Part shown: positions 23,735 to 34,383 of the stretch, piece by piece | Position numbering within the stretch: position 1 is the stretch's first letter | Layout: the number at the start of each line of letters is the position of its first letter | Source of the DNA: Xylogone sp. PMI_703 | Taxonomy: Eukaryota; Ascomycota; Leotiomycetes | Direction of reading: 5' to 3' | NCBI GenBank assembly: GCA_021399445.1 | Contig: JAJTUQ010000002.1 | Location: forward strand, 6,200,001-6,264,000 | DNA: 64,000 nt | Position numbers and translations under genes: made by a program | The notes under the pieces: generated by a model | The model's input: the letters and a program-made list of their open reading frames with translations, nothing else | Told to the model about the DNA's origin: nothing | Databases searched by the model: none

Positions 23735-26700
23735 TATCTTCCTTTCTGTTAGATTTGTTTGATTTCCGAGCACCGCGGGGAAAACTCACTGCAAAACACA
23801 CCCCCCAAATAGTGGCTGTGCTGTGGCGACACGCAGATGGATTGGTAAGTAACGCAACTACCACAATGCGATAGAATTCTAATGAAAGTATTGATCATAT
23901 TCATATTACTAGATATCCACCACAATATATGGGTTGAGGCTCTACTGCTTTGTTTGGAATTTTGCGAACCAGTTGCCTTAGGAATCAATACATTGTGCCA
24001 CCCCAACCCCTGCACGTAGCTTGCGGCTCTGACCATTTATTACCCGGTATCGAGGCTAACCCTCAGACTATTATTCGGTGAACAGTGTCGCAAGTTCGGT
24101 TCGTAAGCCGCGGTATTACACGCAAACTATAAGATATTGAGAAGCAAGCATTGCATGTTCGGTGTCCAGTTTTGTTTAGAACTTGCTTATCGGTAATTTC
24201 TAAATCCGGATCATGTAACCACCGAAATGAGAACTCAAGTATTGCTCGAAAAACATAGCATCTTCTTTCAATCTTTGCTCCAGCAACTTTCAGCCTCAGC
24301 TGGTTTGAAGTTAGCATGAATTGATTAAGGAATCTTCTTTGATTTCTAGAATCTCTCTAAACTAGGGCATCTCGGAATTCTGGGTGCTAGAGTATCTTTA
24401 ACTCCTACTGATGAGGTAGCTCTGTGCGCATTCCTCCTCTCTACTCCTTCTTGGAGCAGATTACTATAAAATTTGATGCAGCGAGCCTGATTTCTATGAA
24501 AATGCACCGCTTATTACTTAAAATCTGTACTTTATGACTCGAAAATGTCGCCTCAGAATGAGTCCTGTGATGGAATTTCTCCTTAGGTATAAGGATACAA
24601 AGTTTTGTCATTCATCATCGTCTATAACTCTCTTTGCTCCTCACTCTTAACTGGCCTTTTGTTTTTTTTTAGCCTATTTTCTCCTGTTATCTTGATCTCG
24701 GGGTACTGCACAACTCTAGAAGTTCTAAGGTATAGTATATCCGCATCAAGTTCTGCTCATACTTTCCGTAATAAGATTAGAGAGCTGGTTGGAGTTACAA
24801 CACAACTTTTCAGGGGGAAAAAAATAAACAGTTCTATTCAGCATATGGTTCGAAGTAGCTGAACACAGTCGTTTATCTATCTCATCTTAATATCTAACAA
24901 GCTGGGATTGACCTATCGGCTGGAACATGTCTCATATTTTAATCTGGAAGGTTGCTAAGATCTGTTGTGTAATCTATCTCATGAGAATGACCTCAATAAT
25001 CCTACCTTAATTATCGTTGCTTCTGCATTTCTAGCATTCTCTCATCGTATTACCTGTAATGCTCGCATGTTCCTCGATATTTATTGAATCGATGGGAGTT
25101 CCAATTACTATAATGACAATATTCACATATTTAATATTACCTAATGATGACAAACTATTATAGGGATACAATATCATATGATTTACTCATCCCTTTACCC
25201 CTATAGGAACAAACTTTGGCTCGGGTTTGGATATTTTGAGATAAATCTGATATCGGGCAGATCGGGTATACAATACACGCCTGCGGTAATAGTACGGTCA
25301 TGATAAGTTGTAATTACAGCCAATGATATTTAAAACTAGCTTTTGTTATAGGTCACGGGCACTGTAGCATTTAACGTATAAGCTCTCAAGTCGCCATTTG
25401 GTCTCCCGTCGAACAGGAGAGGGCCGGCTTACAAGTGCAAGAGAGGTATGTTATGGTAGATGAATGGGGGTCTACTTCCTATGCAGAAGTCTTTTAGTTG
25501 ATGTGCATTGTTTTTGATCAACCATGGAGTTGATTGCAACTGTTGGGCAGAGCACGGATTGATAAGGAGTATAATCCAAGTTATTAACTACCGCATCTTT
25601 TTACCTTGAGACTTTTTAAATCTAATTTATCAGGTTCCAATACCATTGAGACAATCAAATATCGATATTGGATATACTCGCCAGCGGTGGTATGTTTAAC
25701 AGGCCACCTCTCCAAGGAATGTGGCAATAACTCATGCCTTCATCCCCATAATTTTTTTGCCTTGAAATTTTGCCTCACATCAAAGCTTTAACAGTATCCA
25801 TCACCTTCCGATGCTTGATGCGTTACAGGTATACCATACTTGAGAGTAGGCGGTGTGCAAGAAACATTTGATCTATAGGCTCATGGCGGTGACACATACA
25901 GCAAGCCTCATTTCTCTTTGTCTCAGCGAGACCTGAGAACGTGTCACGCTGCTGTGCCTGGTTGTTGTAGGATATGACAAAGAGAGAGAATGAGGCATGC
26001 GTAGTAGCCAGAGATAATCCCACACTGGCCACTCTAGGCTCCTACAAAGAGATATGAGAATTGGGCCTTTATAGGTGCAACCGGGCGGTTACAGCTATGG
26101 AGCTATACTTCGTAAATTAAAGCAGTTGGGCAGCAATAGAAGAAGCCGGGCGCTCATTTACAGTATCAACCTTTCTGACGTGTCTGGAGATCATGATCGC
26201 CAGGTCATCAGTAGTTCCTTTAGAGGAGTCACGAAAAGGTTGCCTTACTTAAAATAGCGTGATTAGTAGTAGTCCTGATATTGACCAGCATGTCTAGTAA
26301 GTGTTGGCTCTGATGCATACGCTGTCAAGGCACTAGAGAGTAATAGGTTTGGCCCGGCCAGAAGGTAATCCCCATATATGTGGACATCGCTTGCCCTGCA
26401 TTGCGATGCTCCGGTGTAATCGTAGGAGATTCTCGTCGCCCCAGGAAATTAGAATAATACATAATGTCGTATATCTAAGGGACTTGTGAAAGGACCCGGA
26501 AGTAATATGTAGATCGTGAACCTTGGTCCGTATATGTAAGCTTTTTAGTCTCTCCAAGGGAACTCACGCCGAGTGGTCCAGTAGTGTAGAATTATCATAG
26601 GAGTGACTTAACTTGTGGAATGTATTGCTAGGGAACAAAGCAAAGACTGCAAAGCTGTCCAAATAGAGGTAGAATATAACACTCTATAGGGGCGTATAAT

Positions 26701-27425
26701 CCTCCTGAGATGGCGGTAAGGGATAGATGCTCTGAGCGATTCGGTGAATGTGATCATGTATTTGTTATGAGAGCAGCGCTAATCAGGCATCCTGTGATCC
26801 TGACCATTTCTCTGACAGTTATTGCAGCAGAACATAGGGCGGAAGAAGCACCTAGTACCCACATCATATCAGTTTTCCCTTGTTCTTATTTTCCCACTTT
26901 GACCCTGGACTTAGTTATAGCCCAAATCCATTATTTGTTTAGAATTTCAGCGTAGTAAGGGCAGTCGGTTAGCTTCGTGGAGATATAGAGACGTGTAGTA
27001 TAACTGAGGCTCAGTACTACGTTTCTGTGGCTCAAGTCCTAGGCCTCCTCTGGTGTCACGTGGAATATATTTTCGCGACCTAGCACGTTTTAGTTAATGG
27101 AGACTTGAGTAGCCATTTTGTAATCTTCTGCTGTGCTCAACCGTCGTTGCTTGATCGCTGACTCACATTCGCTCCTGTTGTGGTCTCTTCTTTGGCGAGC
27201 TAAGAGACGGCACTATCTAACGAGCTTCCTCTTTCAGAATGAACTATGCTATAGAGGTTAGACCATGTATTCCACTGAGCGTGAAAGAAGGCAGGGTTTT
27301 AATTTTCCAGTTGATGATAGAGTTTGATGTGACGTACTCTTAAGCGTCCTAGTAAACTGCTTCCTCTCTTGCCATACTCGCCTCTCGTATCTAATTGGAC
27401 CGTTTCGTTACACAAGATATCTGAT
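23735..27425. other. 3.7-kb intergenic region, no gene seen
   Basis: This region lies between two genes read away from each other. Only short open frames occur on either strand. The base composition is AT-leaning throughout, and I could not recognise a transposon relic or RNA gene. Confidence 0.4.
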
Positions 27426-29427
27426 ATGGGTACTCGCTCACGGTAAGTCATATTTCTAGTATATTTTATGGGCATATACTTTGGAAGAGTTTGTTTCTGC
27501 ATAAGTTGACTTACATTGCGAAGGGGAACACGCCCGGCAACCAACTCAAAGAATGAGAAGGACCTGTTGAAAGATACAAAACCAACTCCTGATGCCAAGG
27601 CCCAAAGGAGTTCACTTGGATTCTCTTTCAAAACAATTGTTAGCTCAATACTTATTCTCATCTTTGCATCTGTGATTTGGTATAGTCGAGTAATAAATAG
27701 TGAGTATGAACTCATTGTATAGAGTGTAGTTATTTGAATTAATCGCTACAGTATCTCAACAATCATATCCCGATCTCCTGGAAGCAAATGTAGAGGAACT
27801 TGTAGCCGGGCTTCGGAGTGGTGCATGGACGAGTGTTGATCTTACAACCGCAAGTCTTTCTCTAGAGTGCACAAAGATGATTTCTAATCGACTGGGCCAG
27901 GCATATATTAATCGTATCAAAGAATCAAACCCAGTCCTCCATGCGGTGACGGAGATAAACCCAGATGCACTATCTATTGCTACAACTCTAGATGCCGAGA
28001 GAGCGAATGGGATTGTTCGAAGTCCACTTCATGGAATTCCAATCCTACTTAAAGACAATATTGCCACAATGGACTTGATGAATAACACAGCTGGGTCTTA
28101 CTCTCTTATAGGAGCTATGGTATCTTCTGATGCTACCGTAGCTTCTAAGTTACGTGCTGCGGGCGTTATCCTACTAGGGAAATCAAACATGTCACAGTGG
28201 GCCAATTTCAGATCCACCAATAGCTCCAATGGCTGGAGTGCATACGGTGGTCAAGTAACAGGCGCTTACTACCCGAATATGGATCCCAGTGGAAGTTCAT
28301 CAGGTAGTGGGGTTAGCAGTTCTATTGGATTAGCATTGGCAGCTCTCGGTACAGAAACTTCCGGTAGCATTCTTAGTCCAGCGAGCGTCAACAATCTTGT
28401 GGGGATAAAGCCAAGTGTTGGGTTAACGTCAAGATATCTGGTCATCCCTATTAGTGAACATCAGGATACTGTTGGACCAATGGCTCGAACAGTAACAGAT
28501 GCGGCACATATTCTCTCTATAATAGCCGGAAAGGATCCCAAGGACAATTACACTTTAGCCCAACCATTCGCGTCACCACCGAATTATGCGGCGGCTTTAA
28601 ATTACTCTGCATTGAATGGTGCAAGGATTGGAATCCCAAGGAATGCAATTGTTCCAGGAAATCACAGCGAGTCAATTTTCAAGGCATTTGACGAATCTAT
28701 TAAAGTTCTTCAAGGGGCTGGGGCTGAGGTTGTTGAGTCCAACTTCACAGCCTGGGATGAATACCTTGCTGATCGCAACGCTCCTATGGGAAACTGTTCA
28801 ATAGTTCTTTGTGCAGACTTCGTAGCTGACCTGTCAAAGTACTTTGCAGAACTGACCTCCAACCCAAACCACATTAGAAGCCTTGCTGACATGTTAGAAT
28901 TTACGAAGGCATTTGACCTTGAAAGCTATCCAAAAAGAGACACGGCACTCTGGGACACTTGCCTTTCTCTACATTATGATAATACCGATTCCCGATTTTG
29001 GGAAGCATACCAATTTGCATCATATTTTGGAGGAAAAGGAGGTGTTACAGGGGCTCTGGAGACATTCAACTTAGATGCTATTATCATGCCAACCGATTAT
29101 TCCTGGCCCGTACCTGCATTAGCAGGACTCCCCGCTATTACCATCCCTATGGGGTTCTACCCGGCCGATACCCCAGTTGTGGCACCCGATCCATGGAAAC
29201 TGGTTGAAGTCGGTCCAAATATTCCGTATGGTCCACCACTGACCTCCAGGATATAGCTCTACTGACCCAGCTTTTGTAGGTTCGGCCTGAGTTTTATCGG
29301 CGATATGTGGACTGAAGGAACACTGATATCATTTGCATACGCATTTGAACAGAGAACGTTTACTAGGACCAAAGTTGCCCCCTACTTCGTCCCGCGTTCG
29401 CAGCTTAAAGATGTGATACATCCATAA
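27426..29427 (+). CDS. Amidase-signature family hydrolase with N-terminal membrane anchor
   Basis: The spliced model is 587 aa with five exons: 27426-27442, 27524-27699, 27752-27849, 27901-29225 and 29280-29427. Every junction keeps frame. The amidase-signature catalytic set is visible: Lys in HGIPILLKDN (about 148), the Ser-rich loop DPSGSSSGSG (about 230) and the nucleophile region GTETSGSI (Ser about 253). A hydrophobic segment near residues 40-60 (FKTIVSSILILIFASVIW) suggests a signal anchor. The third intron, 27850-27900, has a GCAAGT donor, a TTCTAAT branch site and a CAG acceptor. Removing it restores the family pattern VDLTTAYINRIKESN. The last intron restores GPNIPFGLSFIGDMW and the usual C-terminus (SFAYAFEQRT). 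The substrate cannot be told. The 17-nt first exon is the least certain part, but no other in-frame ATG exists before the anchor. Confidence 0.85.
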
Positions 29428-31532
29428 TTCTTGGAATACAAGCATCTAGAGTATCCGCATGAATGGCAATAGAGGAAGTATATTAAACCATCTCAAAGAA
29501 GAAGGTAGGAGAAGTCGATGTAGGGATTCTGACAATGGGATATGATGCCTTAAACAGGGTAATTGATGAGTCAAGATCCGGAGCACAGCCTCGTTCTATC
29601 AATTGAATCCAACAAATGAACGAGGGCTTTGACCACTTTACCTCAAACTAGAACAGCCAAAATTGGAAACTTGATTATCCTAATCAGAGCCTCATAGCGC
29701 CTAATACCGGTGACTTGCATGGGGCAATCCTCTTTTAGCCTCTGGTTTTGAAACAAAGGAGGAGTAATTAGGCAGCAAATATAAAACCTATCACTTGCAT
29801 TTTTCTTACTCTTTATCCCACCTTTGAGACAAGGCAACCAATTAGAAAAAACAACAAATTGGATGGGTAGATGTGATGGAAGAAATTATTTGTTGGTTGG
29901 CTTGCCAACTTAATGTAAAAGTAGAAAGGAGGTGATGAAAGGCTCCACCGGTGAGCGAAATTCGCAGGTGTGAGGAGAAACAGCAAGCCTATAGCCCTAG
30001 CAATATGCCATTGGAAAAGGAGGCGTCCACACATCATGCATGGTCTTTTTGAAATCTTGCCATGTGAGGAAGACCACAAGGCTGTCGGTGAATGGATGTG
30101 CCCCATGTCACGCAGGGAGGCCCGATTGCATCATCCAACATATCTGGTTGACGAAAAGATTGGAGATAGAGCAAAGCAGGTGGTTTTATACTCCGTACTA
30201 TGAACCAAATTTTGAATGCACTTTTGTTAAACATCAGCAAGTTAACTTGTGGTTCTGTGGTTCCATATATACGAAATCAAGGCTTCTTGCAACCAGTTTC
30301 AAAGGTTGTGTGACAGTGCCAAAATTTAAGCAGGAGCCAGCGAATGGGGCTGAATAAGGCAAACCGAGGCAACCGCCCTAGGACAAGTGAGTTCGGCTTG
30401 GCGGTATTTTTCTCTTGGGCGAAAATTCCAGTACCCAAATTCAAGGGAACTTCCAAATGGATAACCAAAGAAGTTGATATCTTGGATGAGGCCCAAGCAT
30501 TATCTTAACTGTCGGCCGGGGAAAAAGGTGGACATATATATATCCACAACCTCTTAAGATGCGCAAGGGTGGACGGCCGAATTGAAGACATCCACGAATC
30601 TTCATATTGTACAGTATAACTTGCCTACCTAAATTTCTTATTTTTGTCTACGTTGTCAGGGCTCTGTAATGTTCGAATGCCCGAATGTTCGAGAAAAAGG
30701 CCCTCTTTGCTTAATCCAGCGCGGATGTTGCAACGAGGCAACTTCTCCTACCACACTCAGCGCGAAAGCACATAAGCAGACCGTTCTAGAAGACTTCCAA
30801 CTTACTGATGCTGCTGACCATCTGCATATTTCTCACTCCGATATCAGGTAATAGCGTGCGGGATGTCTTAGGTAAAGCCCACCTGACTGACAGTCTCAAG
30901 ATAGGCTTCTGCCTCGGAATGATGTGCATAGAAGTTGGTGTGGAGAGCGGACCACGAGGATCGGAGAAGCCCACTAGGATTTTACTTGGTCCCATGGTAG
31001 AGCCGCGTTCTTGGCAACTTTGGTAAGGCTGAGATAGCTGTTTGTTTTGGTACCATATAAGGCACTGTTTGCTAGACCGAGGAAAGATTTTTTTTCAGCT
31101 AAGGCAAACACATCAACAAGGTTGGCTCGGTGAAGCTTCTCCAGTGTCGCAGGATAATGCCTCATTATAAAGCCAAAAATATAGTTATAGCGAGGTAAAA
31201 TGGTTCAATAAACTTAAAGCCTGATTCCATGGAAGTGTGTTTCCTGAGTCCCTGAGGAAGTCTCATTCAAAACTCAGAAAGGGGGAGCACTAATTATATC
31301 TTAAATAGGGGTTAAATAGGGGTTTAATGTAGAGCCTTCCTATGGTTAAAGAATGGAGATAAGTTAGTGATGCACAAAGGTTCAGAGATGGCTTATTAGT
31401 ACAACGGTCAAACAAGTTCTCTTGATCAGATCCTTTTGTATAGCATATATCATCACTGCTCTAGTTTGCCCCCAAACTCCGTTGATGACCGAAGGAAATC
31501 TGCCGTTACTCATTAATGAAACCACGGTTATC
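29428..31532. other. 2.1-kb convergent intergenic region, no gene seen
   Basis: This region lies between the 3' ends of the amidase gene and SQT1. Short open frames on both strands lack recognisable features. Confidence 0.45.
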
Positions 31533-33038
31533 TCAAGCGATAGGTGCTTCAAAGACTAAAGATATACTGTCATCCCCTGCAGTCACAATCCTTTCTCCAT
31601 TCCCCTGAACAAAACCTAGAACACCGCCTCCTTCACCATCTCCTCTGTGACCTCTCCACTCCTTTAGGAGACCTGAGTTTGCTGCAGCTGTTCCACCACG
31701 AGTATCCCATCTTCGAACAACTCCATCCATACCGCAGCTCGTTAGTAACCAGGGGCTGGCACTGTTCTTAACAAACTCGACTTTTACAACAGTAAAGTCT
31801 TCATGCGCCTCTCTGATATGTCTCCTGACAGCAAATCGATGTGCTGTGTCGAAAAGCGCAATACTGCCATCCACACTACCAGCTGCCATAAGCGTAAGCG
31901 GGGGAGCAGCAAATGATATGGTCTCAATCCCATCTCCTTGAGCCTGTAGGCTTGCTAATAGCTGCCCTGCTTGGCCAGCAGAAGCTCCAGACGCCGCTTT
32001 CCCACCTGCCTGCTTACCACCCTTAGCCTTCGATGCTGCTCCACGACCTCCAGAAGTTGAAGGTTCGGCCCCAAGTCGTGGCAGGCCCACAATCTTTATT
32101 GCACCACCCGCTCCTCCAGTAGCAACGAATGTTCCAGAAGGGGCTATGGCGACGCTATATAGACCTCCTTCCACAGCAAATCGTTGATCCAATGCTGTAA
32201 GTCCGACCACGTATGTACCGCCCTCTCCTTGCGTTAATCCTGCTCCAGCAGCTTCCCCAAACACATCCCAGACATACAAGCTTGCATCCTCACTAACGGT
32301 AGCCAAAAACTTCCCATCTGGAGACCAAGTTCCTGCAGTACACGATTCGCTATGCAGGAAATAAGACTGCACAATCTGGAGCGGCGCATCTTTGGAAGAG
32401 GAATCAACCGTGTAGACCCAGACAGAACCATCGTTGGCACCAAGAGCTACCGTATTTGGATATGTAGGATTTGGACAGGGGCTTAACCAGTTGATCTCCT
32501 CAACCTCCTGAACCTCAGCCAAGAATTGCCAAGTCTGCCCCTTGGGAGAATATGCTCGTAGTTTCCCATCTAAACCACCTGAAAACAGAAAATTACCCTT
32601 TGGTAGTGCGAAAGTGAGCGCGTTGATTGAATCTGTATGTCCTTCCAGCTTGAATATTGGTTCTAACGATTTTCGTTCTTGTGGTTCTGGTGGACCGGAT
32701 TGATAAGATGCAGGTAGTACGGGCGATGCTTCCGGAGTCGAGTCGAATATGTATCCAATTCCACCGGCATCTTCTCCCTCACTTCCTCCTGTGGCTACTA
32801 TATTTGGGTAGACTGGGTGTTGTGCTATGCTGAAGATGCTGTCCTTGTGGAGGTCGAAATGCGCCGAGGAGTCATTCTGTAGGTGGATTTCCTGCATGAT
32901 ATCATCTTCGCCTTGTTCATCGTCTCCAGAATCCATTGCTGCATCTTCATCATCTTCAAGAACCTCCTCAGCTTCATCGGCATCTAGCATAGCAGGCTCC
33001 TCGTCGTTCTCCTCGTCATGGGGATGGTGCGCTGACAT
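31533..33038 (-). CDS. SQT1: WD40 ribosome-assembly chaperone Sqt1 (AAMP-like)
   Basis: This is a single-exon gene of 501 aa from the ATG at 33038 (MSAHHPHDEEND). A start at 33080 would add 14 residues but gives a hydrophobic N-terminus not expected here. Residues 1-60 are very acidic (EEVLEDDEDAAMDSGDDEQ), as in Sqt1/AAMP. WD repeats follow, with blades such as HKDSIFSIAQHP, HTDSINALTF, CTAGTWSPDGKFLATVSEDA and LLTSCGMDGVVRRWDTRGG. A low-complexity Gly/Ala/Lys loop lies between later blades. Yeast Sqt1 captures nascent ribosomal protein uL16 (Rpl10) and guides it to the 60S subunit; that role is inferred from the family. Confidence 0.9.
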   Translation of the reverse strand: MSAHHPHDEENDEEPAMLDADEAEEVLEDDEDAAMDSGDDEQGEDDIMQEIHLQNDSSAHFDLHKDSIFSIAQHPVYPNIVATGGSEGEDAGGIGYIFDSTPEASPVLPASYQSGPPEPQERKSLEPIFKLEGHTDSINALTFALPKGNFLFSGGLDGKLRAYSPKGQTWQFLAEVQEVEEINWLSPCPNPTYPNTVALGANDGSVWVYTVDSSSKDAPLQIVQSYFLHSESCTAGTWSPDGKFLATVSEDASLYVWDVFGEAAGAGLTQGEGGTYVVGLTALDQRFAVEGGLYSVAIAPSGTFVATGGAGGAIKIVGLPRLGAEPSTSGGRGAASKAKGGKQAGGKAASGASAGQAGQLLASLQAQGDGIETISFAAPPLTLMAAGSVDGSIALFDTAHRFAVRRHIREAHEDFTVVKVEFVKNSASPWLLTSCGMDGVVRRWDTRGGTAAANSGLLKEWRGHRGDGEGGGVLGFVQGNGERIVTAGDDSISLVFEAPIA

Positions 33039-34383
33039 GTTGGAGTTAGTAAGATAGGGAACCACTATTCGTAGAAGCACTATAGAATGACCAGGGTAAG
33101 ATCAACAACTCTCAGTCCCAGAGTTATGACCCAGACAGACGTCTACGAACTATTTTATAAGAACTCGCGACTCGAATGATTGCTAATGGAGAGGGGCAAC
33201 TTTTTTCCTAGTGATGACAAAACCCTTTGTGCCTGCAAACGATGCAAACACCCCTCTCTTTGCCCCTCCACTGAGCCCCACCAAAAGCTGCCCCTCACTA
33301 AGTTGTATCCCTATATCATAATGTGCACAGCTAACTCACTTTCAACTTCCCTGATGCGTTCGCCTGTCATTACAGAAAACCTCCCCCCAAAAGATGCCAT
33401 GTGAATACAGGGGAAATCAACCTTTTCCTTAAAAAAGACCCTACTAAACATAACCTCCAAACTCCTTATGGTAGCCACTATTTAAATAACCCCCCTCAAT
33501 CCTTTGGTTCGTTTGCATTGGGCTCTACAGGTTTTATTCATTTTAGCCGGGTATCAACTGGAGAGCACTTATGCAGTGATCGAATATGAACTCGACGTTT
33601 GGTCAAATGCTCTGCCATTTTTCCAATTGTTTCTTCCTATGAGAAGACTGGGTTAGCACGAAACCGCACCTAGGGGTCAGACTTTGTCAGTCTCACTAGG
33701 AGAGAGTGCTAGGCCATTCTTTTGTATTTGCAGTGGACTCTCCAAAGTCGTCGTCTATGCCCTGTGCAGAATTAGAAGATCAAAACCCAGGATAGTAAAG
33801 TTCCCCTTCTGGAGTTCTTACTGTGATCATGTGAAAACATCTCTTTTGCGGTGCCCAGAATAGCACTTTGTTTGGTTTACGAGACCTCTTTCTTGGTTTT
33901 TTAAGGAGTATCCTCTTCTTCCGTCTCAAGGCAGCTCTTGCCTTCCGATCTCTAGCCGGCTTTGTGTTGAGGAGTCTGTTGGAGAGCTTGATGAAGAGTG
34001 GAGAATGCAGTTTGGCGGTGTTAGCTGGATCGAGTATAATTATCGCCTCTCAACGGTTACCGTTGAGAGTGATATATTCTTGCTGGGTTGGGTCCGTTTC
34101 TGACCTTTTTGCTAGCGGATCGCTCTCTCAATAATGTTGAACCGGGTCTTCTTTATCTGATAGTATCCTGTGCCTTGTATAGACTTTGAGGGAGAGTTTA
34201 TATTTCCAAAACTGAGTTTAGCACTGGTATATGCGGTTCACAGAAAGAGCTAACAATCTGTCGCTACTTCTCATATTTGAACCACATCTCGCTAGGAAAC
34301 TCTGGGGAATTCTAAATGGCAACGCTATCTAGTTTTGTCTACAAAGTATGTGTAATACAAGAACAAAAGTAATATAAAGTATT
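33039..34383. other. 1.35-kb region upstream of SQT1
   Basis: This region holds the SQT1 promoter and the 3' flank of the acyl-CoA synthetase gene, both genes being on the minus strand. No coding sequence is supported. A notable 23-bp palindrome lies at 34047-34069. Confidence 0.5.
34047..34069. promoter_or_regulatory. 23-bp near-perfect palindrome with CGG-N3-CCG core
   Basis: Two 11-nt arms (CTCTCAACGGT and its reverse complement) flank a single T. The centre reads CGG-TTA-CCG, the arrangement of inverted CGG half-sites bound by many dimeric Zn2Cys6 factors. It lies about 1 kb upstream of SQT1 and about 315 bp downstream of the acyl-CoA synthetase stop, so a transcription-factor site or an RNA hairpin are both possible. 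Confidence 0.4.
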
